A DNA stretch of 64,000 nucleotides from Clostridia bacterium (GCA_017403185.1 JAFQON010000011.1:1-64000); one strand, 5' to 3'. Shown: positions 18,178-26,483, counted from the stretch's first letter. A program made the numbers and translations. The notes: generated by a model not told the origin, from the sequence alone.

Positions 18178-19347
18178 ATGAGCAAGAAAAAGTTTTCTGT
18201 GAACGGCAACCTCAAAGACAGCCTGAACACTGTTAAATTTTTAACAGAGAGAAAACATTTTATAAACAGTGCTGCAGCTGCTTTGCCAACCCGAACCGAC
18301 GATTTCGGCGTAAACAGGGTTGCCAAAAGCATTCACCCGAAAGAGCAAAAACTTGTTATCAGCAGAATTGAAGAGCATTCAGACATTGCAAAAAGTTACT
18401 TTTTCAAAAGCGAAACAGCTCTTGCTTATTTTAAAGCCGGTCAGTACCTCACCTTCAGGTTTGAGATAGGCAACGCTGTTGTTACCCGTTCATATTCAAT
18501 TGCATCCTCACCTGCAAGTGCATTAAACGGTGAATATCAGATTACCGTCAAGCGCATTAATGACGGCTTTGTTTCAGATTATATTCTTCACAATTGGACG
18601 GTCGGTAATGAGGTGACTGCATATGCTCCTGAGGGCAATATGACATACTGCCCGCTGAGAGATGCAGAAAATATTGTTGCTGTTGCAGGCGGAAGCGGCA
18701 TCACTCCCTTCCTTTCACTTGCAAGGGCGATAGATCAGGGCGATGAGGATTGCACGCTTACTTTGCTTTACGGCTGCAGAACATCAGATGAGATACTTTT
18801 CAAATCAGAGCTTGACAGCCTTTCTGCCAATAACAGCAAAATCAATGTGGTTTATGTTCTCAGCCACAGCGACGAGGAAGGCTATGAAAAAGGATTTGTG
18901 GGTGCAGATATCATCAAAAAATATGCTCCCGAAGGAAATTACAGCATTTTTGTCTGCGGACCCGGCGGATTATATAAATATCTTGAATCAGAGCTTCCCA
19001 AGCTTCAAAAAGAAAAGAAATATATTCGTTTCGAAGTCTTTTCTTCAGGCAAAAAGTCAGATGAAGAGCCTACAGAATACAGCATCACGGTTATCAACCG
19101 CGGAGTTGAATCGGTAATCAAAGCAAGCAGCAGCGAAACCGTGCTTTGTGCGTTTGAAAGAGCCGGTATAGAAGTTCCCGCAAGATGTCACACAGGTGAG
19201 TGCGGTTTCTGCAGAAGCAAGCTTGTAAGCGGCAAGGTTTATATTCCCGAAGGTGAAGACAGACGCCGTATTGCAGATATGCAATTTAATTTTATTCACC
19301 CTTGCTGCTGCTACCCTGAAAGCGACCTTGTTGTAAGAATAAACTAA
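18178..19347 (+). CDS. FAD/NAD(P)H-dependent 2Fe-2S ferredoxin reductase
   Basis: 389 residues. After a 50-residue N-terminal extension come an FAD domain with RSYSIASSP (residues 104-112), an NAD(P) domain with GGSGITPFLS (171-180) and FVCGPGGLY, and a C-terminal plant-type 2Fe-2S ferredoxin domain with Cys at 337, 342, 345 and near 376 (CHTGECGFC ... HPCCC). This is the FNR-2Fe-2S architecture of phthalate dioxygenase reductase/Hmp-like proteins that pass electrons from NAD(P)H to a partner. AAAAGGAGG of the ribosome site lies within the end of the preceding CrtI-like gene and start and stop touch, so the two are translationally coupled and probably form a two-component redox system. Confidence 0.85.
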   Translation: MSKKKFSVNGNLKDSLNTVKFLTERKHFINSAAAALPTRTDDFGVNRVAKSIHPKEQKLVISRIEEHSDIAKSYFFKSETALAYFKAGQYLTFRFEIGNAVVTRSYSIASSPASALNGEYQITVKRINDGFVSDYILHNWTVGNEVTAYAPEGNMTYCPLRDAENIVAVAGGSGITPFLSLARAIDQGDEDCTLTLLYGCRTSDEILFKSELDSLSANNSKINVVYVLSHSDEEGYEKGFVGADIIKKYAPEGNYSIFVCGPGGLYKYLESELPKLQKEKKYIRFEVFSSGKKSDEEPTEYSITVINRGVESVIKASSSETVLCAFERAGIEVPARCHTGECGFCRSKLVSGKVYIPEGEDRRRIADMQFNFIHPCCCYPESDLVVRIN

Positions 19348-19433
19348 ACGAAACAATTGAAATCTGAAAAAACAGATTCAATGTACGGAAATTTAATTAT
19401 CACAAATTTTTTTCGCATTCATTATAATATTTT

Positions 19434-19491
19434 AAAGATAAAATCAAGCGCACCGGGCTCTAACTCCCGTTGCACTTGATTTTATCTTTTT
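19434..19491 (+). terminator. Strong rho-independent terminator of the redox pair
   Basis: A stem of about 19 bp, AAAGATAAAATCAAG...CTTGATTTTATCTTT (19434-19452 with 19471-19489, one interruption), followed by TTTTTATA. It is placed between convergent genes. Confidence 0.85.
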
Positions 19492-19514
19492 ATACTATGT
19501 TTTTCTGTGAGATA

Positions 19515-20741
19515 TCAGGAATAATTGCCGTCAGAGTCACAAAGCAGAAGAATATCGGGGTCTGTCGGCAAGGCAAAAATATTATCACCTCGGCAAGGCA
19601 GTTCCATATCCGTTTCGCTGACCTGCTTGATTTCACCGTCTTTAAGACTGAATACGCACATAGTCATTTGTGTGTCTGCTCCGTCGCTTATTTCGCTGAA
19701 AACACAGAGGAAGCTGTCACCGTCTGCGGTTTTGGCATAATACGGACTCATGGTATAGGCAAACCAGTCAGCCTCAAAGCTTGAACTTTGGGAAGAAACA
19801 GCAAGCGTGTAATAATATCCTCCGTCATAGTCATAGTTACCTGAAACGGTAAGCTCATCTGCACGCTTGTCACCCGTGATGTCGGTAAAGAACGGTGACG
19901 ATAAGGGCAGGCTTACAACATAAGCATCAGGTACGGCAGTGTATTTTTCTTTGAACAAATCGGGATATTCCGCAAAGGTCACGGTTGCTGTCTGAATACC
20001 GAAATTTGTGGGGGCAATGATGCCCTGTTCAAAATAAAAAGTTATGCCGTTATAATCAAGCACCCATGTCACATCATCTTCAGGGGTGTTTTTGAAATAA
20101 TCAGGAATGGCAGTTTTTCCGAAGGGTTCTTCTTCACCTATACGGCTCATAATAACTCTTTCGACAATCTCGGGAATATTTGAAATATCCGTTACAACAT
20201 CAGAAAGAGCAAGCAATTTTCCGCTTTCCGTGTCGTAATTAAGACCGTTGAAGGAGCGTGAATTCTCGGTGCCGTAATCTTCAAGAACACTTACAGCAAC
20301 ACTGTCGGCACGGCGTACCTGAACATCAAGAGTTGATACATAGGTTGAAAAGGCATCGCTGTCATTCAAAAATTCTTCGGTAGCAGTAACGATGAGATTA
20401 TCCTTTTCTTCTTCCATAGCTCTTTTTCTCATCTCAGAAGTTTCAGCGAGGGCTTTAGCAAGATGCGGATATTTTTTCTCCATTGATTTATCAAGGATAA
20501 CATCCGTATATTCGCTTCTCACAAGCATTTCGGGATAATCCTCATACCGTTCATAATGAGTGATATATTCTTTATTAAGTGAAAGAACGGTTATTTCTTT
20601 GTCCGCTTCATTTACAGCAGTTTGTGTTGTTTCATTTGGAGCAACCTCCTGCGGAGACTCTTCTCCGCAAGAGGTAAAAGCAACCATAAAACACAGAACT
20701 AATAAAATGCTGACAATATTTTTAATTTTACTCATTAACAT
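19515..20741 (-). CDS. Lipoprotein with RsiV-like DUF3298 domain
   Basis: 408 residues. A lipoprotein signal ends at AFTSC (Cys25), so the protein is anchored on the outer face of the membrane. Residues about 50-280 match the PdaC/RsiV-like DUF4163-DUF3298 arrangement (SFNGLNYDTESGKLLALSDVV, ITFYFEQGIIAP), found in anti-sigma factor RsiV and deacetylase-associated proteins; the C-terminus is an extra beta-rich domain. There is no anti-sigma N-terminus, so it is probably an envelope sensor or wall-associated protein. Its ATG overlaps the previous gene's TGA by one base (TGATG), so it is translationally coupled as the last gene of the eight-gene operon that starts at 26300. Confidence 0.75.
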   Translation of the reverse strand: MLMSKIKNIVSILLVLCFMVAFTSCGEESPQEVAPNETTQTAVNEADKEITVLSLNKEYITHYERYEDYPEMLVRSEYTDVILDKSMEKKYPHLAKALAETSEMRKRAMEEEKDNLIVTATEEFLNDSDAFSTYVSTLDVQVRRADSVAVSVLEDYGTENSRSFNGLNYDTESGKLLALSDVVTDISNIPEIVERVIMSRIGEEEPFGKTAIPDYFKNTPEDDVTWVLDYNGITFYFEQGIIAPTNFGIQTATVTFAEYPDLFKEKYTAVPDAYVVSLPLSSPFFTDITGDKRADELTVSGNYDYDGGYYYTLAVSSQSSSFEADWFAYTMSPYYAKTADGDSFLCVFSEISDGADTQMTMCVFSLKDGEIKQVSETDMELPCRGDNIFALPTDPDILLLCDSDGNYS

Positions 20742-22171
20742 CAAAACCCTTTGACGATAAACGCAACAACCTCTGTTGCCGAACGGTCTTCACGCTCATC
20801 TGTCATAATTGTAATTATGCTTCCGTCATCAAGAACTGCAGAATCACAGAACCACGGATAATTAGTGCTGAACAGCTCGCTGTCGGATATTTCGGAAATA
20901 AATGTACCGTTGTTATCCCAAAGAAGAACATCTCTCATATTTCCGTCAAAGGCTATATATCCGTTTGCGGTCTGAGTTACAAAAGTAACGCTTCCGAGCC
21001 CCTCCCCTTCAGCATCGCAAAGGGCTTTTTGAAGAACTCCGTCTTTGTTATAAACGAACACCTTGTGACCACTGTCATCTGCGGCATTTGCACAGACATA
21101 AACATTATTTTCATCAACGCAGAGCTGCATTATTGTATCCGCTTCTTTGAAAGTTACGGGAACAGAGGTGTATGTATTGCCGTTGAAGGTAACAATCGCA
21201 CATTCGTTGGAAGTGAAGAAGTTAACGCCCCATGCACCTGACGGATGAATTGCAAGGTTATCAATGTCTTCGTATGTTGCAATTACATTGCCGTCTCTGA
21301 TGCAGAGGATATCATTCATTGAGCCGCTGACCCAGAGAGTGCCGTCTGCAGTTGCTTCAATTCTGTCATAATCATCTTCGGGAAGCTCAATTTTATTAAC
21401 AAAGGCAAGAGTTGTGCCGTCATAGTGACATTCGCTGAGTTCGCCGTCAACAAGAACATATACTCTGTCACCGATTGCGGCAACGGAATGGTCGAAGGTT
21501 TCAAATGTTGTAACAGCTGCTTCAAAGGGAACAAATGTTGATGTAACGGTAAACGAACCCGCATTCACGCTTGCAGAATCCACCGAGAATCTTTCGCCTT
21601 CCCACTCCCACGGGCCGTCAACATTGCCGATATCCTCAAGATTGAAGGTTATACCGTCAAGAAGAGCTTGGATACGGCTGTCTTTGGTGTCGGTTGTGTC
21701 AAATTTGACATAAACAGATGCGTTTGCCCCTTCAACACGGTTGAAATAAACGAGAGTATCATCACCGTCGTCATACTTAAGAAGGTCAACGCCGCCGACT
21801 TTTACGGTTTCATAAGCGTTATTTTCTTTGTACTCATACTGATTGAAGCCGTAATACACAAGGTCTTCACGGAAATCGTACGGTTCGTCAATTTCAACAC
21901 TGATTGTTGCTTCAACCAAGTAATATTCGTTGTCCTCAGGATCGAGAATCTGAAGAACAGCTTTTGAATATCCTTCTTCATTTTTGAAGTCATCTTCAAT
22001 GTTTATCCAATCGCTGTCAAAATCAACTGTAAAAAGCGATGCTTCAACATCTGCATCGGAATTGGCCGACGGTGCTTTTGTGTTATCGGGTTTTTCGGGA
22101 GTATCATCGCCGCAGGCGGCAAAGGAAAACAACATTGCAAGTGTGAGAAGAACTGCAAGTAATTTTTTCAT
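20741..22171 (-). CDS. Lipoprotein with C-terminal beta-propeller-like domain
   Basis: 476 residues. The lipobox FAAC (Cys20) is followed by an Asp/Asn-rich linker, a beta-sandwich region (residues about 45-185) and a C-terminal series of short strands with repeats such as GTLWVSGSMNDILCIRDG, NVYVCANAAD and GYIAFDGNMRDVLLWDNNG that look like propeller blades. No enzymatic motif is seen. It is predicted to be surface-exposed and to bind a ligand or protein. It lies 22 nt after the DUF6935 gene and overlaps the next lipoprotein gene by one base. Confidence 0.7.
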   Translation of the reverse strand: MKKLLAVLLTLAMLFSFAACGDDTPEKPDNTKAPSANSDADVEASLFTVDFDSDWINIEDDFKNEEGYSKAVLQILDPEDNEYYLVEATISVEIDEPYDFREDLVYYGFNQYEYKENNAYETVKVGGVDLLKYDDGDDTLVYFNRVEGANASVYVKFDTTDTKDSRIQALLDGITFNLEDIGNVDGPWEWEGERFSVDSASVNAGSFTVTSTFVPFEAAVTTFETFDHSVAAIGDRVYVLVDGELSECHYDGTTLAFVNKIELPEDDYDRIEATADGTLWVSGSMNDILCIRDGNVIATYEDIDNLAIHPSGAWGVNFFTSNECAIVTFNGNTYTSVPVTFKEADTIMQLCVDENNVYVCANAADDSGHKVFVYNKDGVLQKALCDAEGEGLGSVTFVTQTANGYIAFDGNMRDVLLWDNNGTFISEISDSELFSTNYPWFCDSAVLDDGSIITIMTDEREDRSATEVVAFIVKGF

Positions 22172-22193
22172 AGTAATATCTCCTTTACTTTAT

Positions 22194-22805
22194 TTATGCC
22201 CAAGGATCTTCCTCTACGGGCACACGGATATCCGAAAGACATTGGATTTCAACAAGGAACCACTGACCTGTTGAAGGCTTTCTGCGAAGCTTCATCGGTC
22301 TCGGGTTATCTGCGCCTCCGCTTTTGACATAGAGCGTTGCCCAATCTTCATTATCGAAGGAATATGGGTTTTCGATAACGGTAATTCTATAGGGCACATC
22401 AGGCTTATAGCTGTTCTGAGGAGTTGCGCCCTCAAAATATGAGCGCGCTTTGTAGCCTTCAGAGCCGAGATGCTCTTTGATAAACTGTTTTTCAAAGCCA
22501 CTGACATCTGCAGGACCTTTTAAAAAATTAAGCATTTCAATTGTTGCATCGGGATTGTGCTCGTAATTGCACAAAGCGGCAAGGGTGAGTGCCGTTGTTT
22601 TAAAGGCGGAATCAAGGCTTGCTTCAGGCAGAGCCTGAAGCTCTGCAACATTTGTCGGAAGTGAAGCAAAGGTAAAGGTTTCGCTGTGGTTTTTGCCTTT
22701 GCCTGCTGACTGCACGGCATTGTTCACCGCTTTGTTAATTCCCTGTGAAACCTCTCTTTTAAGCGCTGATTCTGCCTGCCTTTTGAGTGAATCAAATAAT
22801 CCCAT
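22194..22805 (-). CDS. DUF6935-family protein
   Basis: 203 residues. The N-terminus MGLFDSLKRQAESALKREV is an amphipathic helix; the core (TFASLPTNVAELQALPEASLDS...DNPRPMKLRRK...DIRVPVEEDPWA) matches a Clostridial family catalogued as DUF6935, with no known activity. There is no signal peptide or membrane helix, so it is cytoplasmic and possibly membrane-associated through the N-terminal helix. The MGLFD start resembles that of the operon's first gene product, and SPFH proteins in the same functional group begin MGLI, hinting at a shared membrane-targeting helix. It lies 12 nt after the 22818-23273 gene. Confidence 0.7.
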   Translation of the reverse strand: MGLFDSLKRQAESALKREVSQGINKAVNNAVQSAGKGKNHSETFTFASLPTNVAELQALPEASLDSAFKTTALTLAALCNYEHNPDATIEMLNFLKGPADVSGFEKQFIKEHLGSEGYKARSYFEGATPQNSYKPDVPYRITVIENPYSFDNEDWATLYVKSGGADNPRPMKLRRKPSTGQWFLVEIQCLSDIRVPVEEDPWA

Positions 22806-22817
22806 TGGTAATACCTC

Positions 22818-23273
22818 CTAATCTTTGATAAATCTGTAATTCATAAAGGTAAAATATCCGCTTTCGTCAAGCGGCCTTACCCATGCTTGAGCTTCTTCGT
22901 CAAAAACCTCGCCTTTAATTCCTGTATCATACCACAGCTCACCGTCACGCAATTCCCACTGCATTGGCGAATCGGCAATCATACCGTCAACAAGAGTGAA
23001 ATATCCCGCTGCAACCGCTTTGTCAACCTCAGCCTGCGATACGCCCTCGGGCAGAGGCATCAGCATATACAGCTTGCCGTCATCACATATTTTAATCTGC
23101 ATGCCGATAATCTTCTTGCGTTCTTTCATTTCTTCGGCAACGGCATCCTCATCTGTTTCATCTATGTAAAACATAGGTGAAGCAAGATACTCTTCTGCCG
23201 TCAAATAAACAAGTTCGTCATTATCGCTGAATACTCCTATTGAGTGAAATTTCCATTTGCCGATAAAATCCAT
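22818..23273 (-). CDS. Small conserved protein of unknown function
   Basis: 151 residues, acidic and soluble, beginning MDFIGKWKFHSIGVF. Alternating short strands (KWKFHSIGVF, GKLYMLMPL, GYFTLVDG, MQWELRDGELWYD, GYFTFMNYRFI) suggest a small lipocalin-like or immunoglobulin-like barrel; no family is recognised. GGGAGGAAA in front of the ATG at 23273 decides the start; the frame extends upstream to 23363 only by running into the TPM gene. It is the fifth gene of the 26300-19515 operon. Confidence 0.65.
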   Translation of the reverse strand: MDFIGKWKFHSIGVFSDNDELVYLTAEEYLASPMFYIDETDEDAVAEEMKERKKIIGMQIKICDDGKLYMLMPLPEGVSQAEVDKAVAAGYFTLVDGMIADSPMQWELRDGELWYDTGIKGEVFDEEAQAWVRPLDESGYFTFMNYRFIKD

Positions 23274-23289
23274 ATACTTTCCTCCCGAG

Positions 23290-24045
23290 TTAATTATTCT
23301 TATTCTCTGTAGGCTTCGGCTTTTCTCTGCGTTCAATGTTATTATAAAGAAAATTGTCCGCACTGCCCGTTATAACCATACTGCCCGGTCGGGTATATAC
23401 AGTTGCATTTTCCTGCATTTTTACTGATTTGTTTTTTGAAGCAATGCCGTTAATTATGAGGAAACCGATAAGCAGGCCTATCAGAAGCGAAACGGGCAGC
23501 CAGATGATTGAAACGCCGTCTTTTTCTTCGCTTGCGCCTGTTGTATCGGTATCGTTATTCAAAGGCTCTCCGTCATAAACATATCCGCCTGAATAACCGT
23601 TCTCAAGATATTCTTCTGCAAGCTCATAGCAGGCATAAATTCCTCCGTAGTAGCTGTCATTGCTGTCATACGCATCAATCATACTGTCAACAGCGGCATC
23701 TGTCAGAATTTCTTCTGCACTGCCCGAAGTGAACACAGAATATGATTTGTTCCAATCGTCATTAACAAAGATTATGCCGTTTTCGTTATCGGTGTGATCG
23801 CTATATGTTCCCGAAGAAAATTCATCGGCAGTTACATCGCCCGTACCTTCGGTTATGCAGAAAAGCACGGTAACGCCGTAAGCTGACTCGAGCTTTTCAG
23901 CAAACAAATCAAGCTCTTCAATTTCACCCTGAGAGAGCTTATCGGCGTAGTCTATTACATACTGCTGAGTGTAAGCAGATGCAGAGAATACGAACGAAAC
24001 ACAAATAAGAGCTGCAATAATTATTGCAAAAATCTTTTTAGTCAT
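23290..24045 (-). CDS. TPM-domain membrane protein (YdjH-like)
   Basis: 251 residues. A signal peptide (TKKIFAIIIAALICVSFVFSASA) is followed by an extracytoplasmic TPM domain (residues about 25-150: VIDYADKLSQGEIEELDLFAEKLESAYGVTVLFCI, then NENGIIFVNDD), a Ser/Asp linker, a transmembrane helix (IIWLPVSLLIGLLIGFLII) and a basic cytoplasmic tail. B. subtilis YdjH has the same plan and works with YdjG and YdjI in recruiting PspA to the membrane; that role is inferred here. AAGGAGGTG decides the ATG at 24045. It lies 13 nt after the YdjG-like gene, the same pairing as in B. subtilis. Confidence 0.8.
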   Translation of the reverse strand: MTKKIFAIIIAALICVSFVFSASAYTQQYVIDYADKLSQGEIEELDLFAEKLESAYGVTVLFCITEGTGDVTADEFSSGTYSDHTDNENGIIFVNDDWNKSYSVFTSGSAEEILTDAAVDSMIDAYDSNDSYYGGIYACYELAEEYLENGYSGGYVYDGEPLNNDTDTTGASEEKDGVSIIWLPVSLLIGLLIGFLIINGIASKNKSVKMQENATVYTRPGSMVITGSADNFLYNNIERREKPKPTENKNN

Positions 24046-24058
24046 TTTCCGCACCTCC

Positions 24059-25129
24059 TTAAAGCAGCTCAATCAGCCACATAAGGCCGTAAATTACTGC
24101 GCCTATGCCTGCACCGAGTAAAAGTGAAGCCTTTGTGACAGCTTTTTTATCGGTCGGAATATTACCGACGAATTTGCCTGTCTGTCCGTTCATTGCAAAG
24201 GTGAAGTTTTCGCCGTTCCACTTTGTGTTGAGAAGCCACACGGGGTAGAGTGCATACTTATAAATGCCGTTTGCAACGTTCATATTTGCACCCTGATTTT
24301 CAACCTCGTCATATCCCTTTACGGTTTCCCTGAACGAATCAATAATGCTCTGCCTGATTCTTTCATTGGCTCTGGGCATACTTTCTTCGGCTGTAACGTC
24401 ATATTTGTCCGCAAGATAGCCTGCAAGATAAGCGGTATTGAAATCGACGGCCTGCGACAAATCAAAGGGTTCAACGGATTCCATAAGATCGTCGGGCATT
24501 TTGGTTGAGCCGTCAACGGGAATGTTGTCAAAGCCTATATTGCCGCTTCTGTAAATGTCAAAATATGAGGTTTCGGTGTATTCGTAATTTTCGTCAGACC
24601 ACTTCTTTACCTTTGTAGCTTTATAGTTTGCGTTACCGATTGCATCACAGGAAAAGAGCCAATGCGGCACATATACGCCCTTGATTTCTTCAAGACGGTT
24701 GTCAGCAAGGAACGATTTCGGCACGAATTTTTTTGATGAAATATGTTTTTTCAGCGCTTCTTTTGCCGCTTTTTTATCAAGCTTGAAAGGAATAACCAAA
24801 TCAGGCTTCAACGCACCCGAAAACTGCCCCTTCATAACAACTTGATTACCGCAGTACGGGCAGGTTGTTGCACCTGTTGTGCTATCGGCAACAATTTCAC
24901 CGCCACAGGAATTGCAGGCATAAACGCTCATGCCGTATGTTTCGCCTGCGCCCCACTGTGCGCCCTGCGAATTCCAGTTGATTTGCTCAACCTGATTTGC
25001 CGTTTCTTCGGGCATCGCAGTAATATCAAACTCAGTGTCACAGTAAGGGCATTTCAGCTTTTGTGCACCTGTATTGAACTCAACAGCGCCGCCGCAGCAC
25101 GGACATTTCTGTTCAAGAATTGTTGACAA
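24059..25129 (-). CDS. TFIIB-type zinc-ribbon membrane protein (YdjG-like)
   Basis: 356 residues. Two zinc ribbons open the protein: CPCCGG...CPYC (residues 9-30) and CNSCGG...CPYCGN (73-94). A conserved alpha/beta region follows (IPFKLDKKAAKEALKKHI, KGVYVPHWLFSCD, YALYPVWLLNTKWNG), ending in a C-terminal hydrophobic helix (LLLGAGIGAVIYGLMWLI). This is the YdjG/PriA-like zinc-ribbon family; in B. subtilis YdjG is a membrane partner of the TPM protein YdjH. The protein is predicted to be cytoplasmic and tail-anchored. The adjacent TPM gene supports the assignment. The start codon overlaps no neighbour; the stop of the small TM gene is 2 nt away. Confidence 0.8.
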   Translation of the reverse strand: MSTILEQKCPCCGGAVEFNTGAQKLKCPYCDTEFDITAMPEETANQVEQINWNSQGAQWGAGETYGMSVYACNSCGGEIVADSTTGATTCPYCGNQVVMKGQFSGALKPDLVIPFKLDKKAAKEALKKHISSKKFVPKSFLADNRLEEIKGVYVPHWLFSCDAIGNANYKATKVKKWSDENYEYTETSYFDIYRSGNIGFDNIPVDGSTKMPDDLMESVEPFDLSQAVDFNTAYLAGYLADKYDVTAEESMPRANERIRQSIIDSFRETVKGYDEVENQGANMNVANGIYKYALYPVWLLNTKWNGENFTFAMNGQTGKFVGNIPTDKKAVTKASLLLGAGIGAVIYGLMWLIELL

Positions 25130-25131
25130 GG

Positions 25132-25290
25132 TTAATCATCTCCTTGCTTATTTATATCTGCATCATAATAAACCATACCGTTTTTATCGGGCACATAGAA
25201 TTTTGTTTTGTAATACCACACGCCTGCTGCAATGGCGACAACCAATGCAGCAATCACAATAATAACGACTGCGGTTTTCATTCTGCTCAT
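25132..25290 (-). CDS. Small single-pass membrane protein
   Basis: 52 residues starting MSRMKTAVV: one transmembrane helix (VVIIVIAALVVAIAAGVWYY) and a polar Asp-rich tail. The ATG at 25290 overlaps the TGA of the preceding gene in an ATGA arrangement, so translation is coupled to it, and only 2 nt separate it from the YdjG-like gene. A longer frame from 25314 is less likely. No family is recognised; it could act as a membrane adaptor in the operon. Confidence 0.7.
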   Translation of the reverse strand: MSRMKTAVVIIVIAALVVAIAAGVWYYKTKFYVPDKNGMVYYDADINKQGDD

Positions 25291-26300
25291 CTCTGTCGGG
25301 ATGTTCCGCAGCAAGCGCAGAATGCACCGCTTTCGTTTGTTGCGTTACAAGCGGGACATACCCAAGCCTGTGATACGGGCTGCTGACCGTAAGCAGGCTG
25401 CTGATTGTAGCCCTGATTCATAGGCTGATTATAGCCATTATTCATCGGTTGATTATACTGATTCTGCTGAGCATAGGGATTAGGCTGTTGCTGTGCATAA
25501 GCATTCTGCTGAGCGTAAGAATTCTGCTGAACATAATTATTCTGCTGTGCATACGGATTAGGCTGTGCCTGCGGATTCTGATACATTCCGCCTGCCATAC
25601 CGAAAGCAGGGTTAACAGGATTGGGATTCTGATAAGGCACTGCATTTGCGGGTGCATAACCGCCCATACCCATTGCACCGTTGTTCATCGGCATACCAGC
25701 ATTGCCGTTTTGTGTAAGGTTATTGATAACCTGCTGTGCCATCTGCTGATAGCGGTTATATTCCATTGTACCCATACCCTCAACATCGTTGTCATTGAGT
25801 CTGACGGTAATTTCATCAAAATAGGGATTGTTTACATTAATATCAATGTAAAAATCGTATGTAAACTTGTATCTCGGAGGATTGTAGCTTACCTCCTCGC
25901 CGTCCTTGCCCTGTGTATAAATTTCCTCGCGGTCTTCATCAACCCTGAGGTTGCAGCCCGTAACGCTTGAAAGAGGAATAACATCGGGGTTTTCATCGCT
26001 CCAGCTTCCCGGATTGCGGCGTGAAACAACAAAGCTCTGCTTCATAGGGTCAATATAAATCTTGTCGTCTTCACCGAAGGTGAACATAGCGGAAAAGCCG
26101 GCAAGAATCTGCTTGTTCTGCTCTCTGTAGGCAAGCTGCTGTTTGATTTCTGCAACAGTCGAGCTTCTTCTGTCGCTGAAAAACGGTGAAAGCTTCTTTG
26201 CGCATTCTTTGCACATATTGCCGTCCTCAAGTTTTCTGTTGCCCAAAATTCCGATCTTGTCGCCGCAGATGTCACAATATTTTTTGTCAAAAAGTCCCAT
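25287..26300 (-). CDS. DUF4428/zinc-ribbon protein with Gln-rich repeats
   Basis: 337 residues. The N-terminal DUF4428 zinc-binding motif (CDICGDKIG...GNMCKECA, residues 9-37) is followed by a beta-rich PH-like region (IYIDPMKQSFVVSRR, YDFYIDINVNNPYFDEITVRL), a long Gln/Asn/Pro/Tyr-rich disordered segment (about 205-310, hexads of the AQQNxY type) and a C-terminal zinc ribbon (CPACNATNESGAFCACCG). The same final ribbon style occurs in the SPFH protein at 52369-53721. It is cytoplasmic and probably an interaction hub. AAAGGAG precedes the ATG. As first gene of the operon it lies opposite the LuxR-type regulator. Confidence 0.75.
   Translation of the reverse strand: MGLFDKKYCDICGDKIGILGNRKLEDGNMCKECAKKLSPFFSDRRSSTVAEIKQQLAYREQNKQILAGFSAMFTFGEDDKIYIDPMKQSFVVSRRNPGSWSDENPDVIPLSSVTGCNLRVDEDREEIYTQGKDGEEVSYNPPRYKFTYDFYIDINVNNPYFDEITVRLNDNDVEGMGTMEYNRYQQMAQQVINNLTQNGNAGMPMNNGAMGMGGYAPANAVPYQNPNPVNPAFGMAGGMYQNPQAQPNPYAQQNNYVQQNSYAQQNAYAQQQPNPYAQQNQYNQPMNNGYNQPMNQGYNQQPAYGQQPVSQAWVCPACNATNESGAFCACCGTSRQR
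25461..25580. repeat. 18-bp tandem coding repeats (Gln-rich hexads)
   Basis: About six degenerate copies of an 18-bp unit starting ATTCTGCTG on the plus strand, encoding the AQQNxY hexads of the 25287-26300 protein on the minus strand. Copy number could vary between strains by slippage. Confidence 0.7.
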
Positions 26301-26343
26301 GTCATATTTCTCCTTTCGGTTTTAAATATAATTATGTAATTCT

Positions 26344-26372
26344 ATTTTATTAATTTGTATACATAAAAATAA
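26344..26372 (-). promoter_or_regulatory. Candidate activator-dependent promoter of the envelope operon
   Basis: On the minus strand, -10 TAAAAT (26344-26349), 17-nt spacer and a poor -35 TTATTT (26367-26372). The palindrome at 26372-26390 abuts the -35, the position expected of an activator that contacts sigma. No better promoter is seen before the ATG at 26300. Confidence 0.45.
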
Positions 26373-26422
26373 GTAGCCCTTAAGGCTACTTCCATCAAAA
26401 GAGGGCTACCTTTAGGGCTACC
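26372..26422. promoter_or_regulatory. Operator-like repeats between the envelope operon and the LuxR gene
   Basis: A perfect 19-bp palindrome (AGTAGCC-CTTAA-GGCTACT, 26372-26390) is followed by two direct copies of GGGCTACC at 26403-26410 and 26415-26422. All share the half-site GGGCTAC/GTAGCC(C). The palindrome centre is about 44 nt upstream of the predicted transcript start of the minus-strand operon. The most likely binder is the LuxR-type protein encoded next door. Confidence 0.65.
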
Positions 26423-26483
26423 GTGTCAAAAATCTCCGTTTGAATTTGTGCAAAACCACAAAACCGGTGTTATATTCCGTTGT

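Noticed and set aside
25461..25580. CRISPR array
   Set aside because: The short 18-bp units are contiguous, degenerate and coding, without spacers; no cas genes are in the window.
19515..26300. PspA gene completing a ydjFGHI-like operon
   Set aside because: No coiled-coil PspA/IM30 protein is encoded anywhere in the window; its absence is reported instead.
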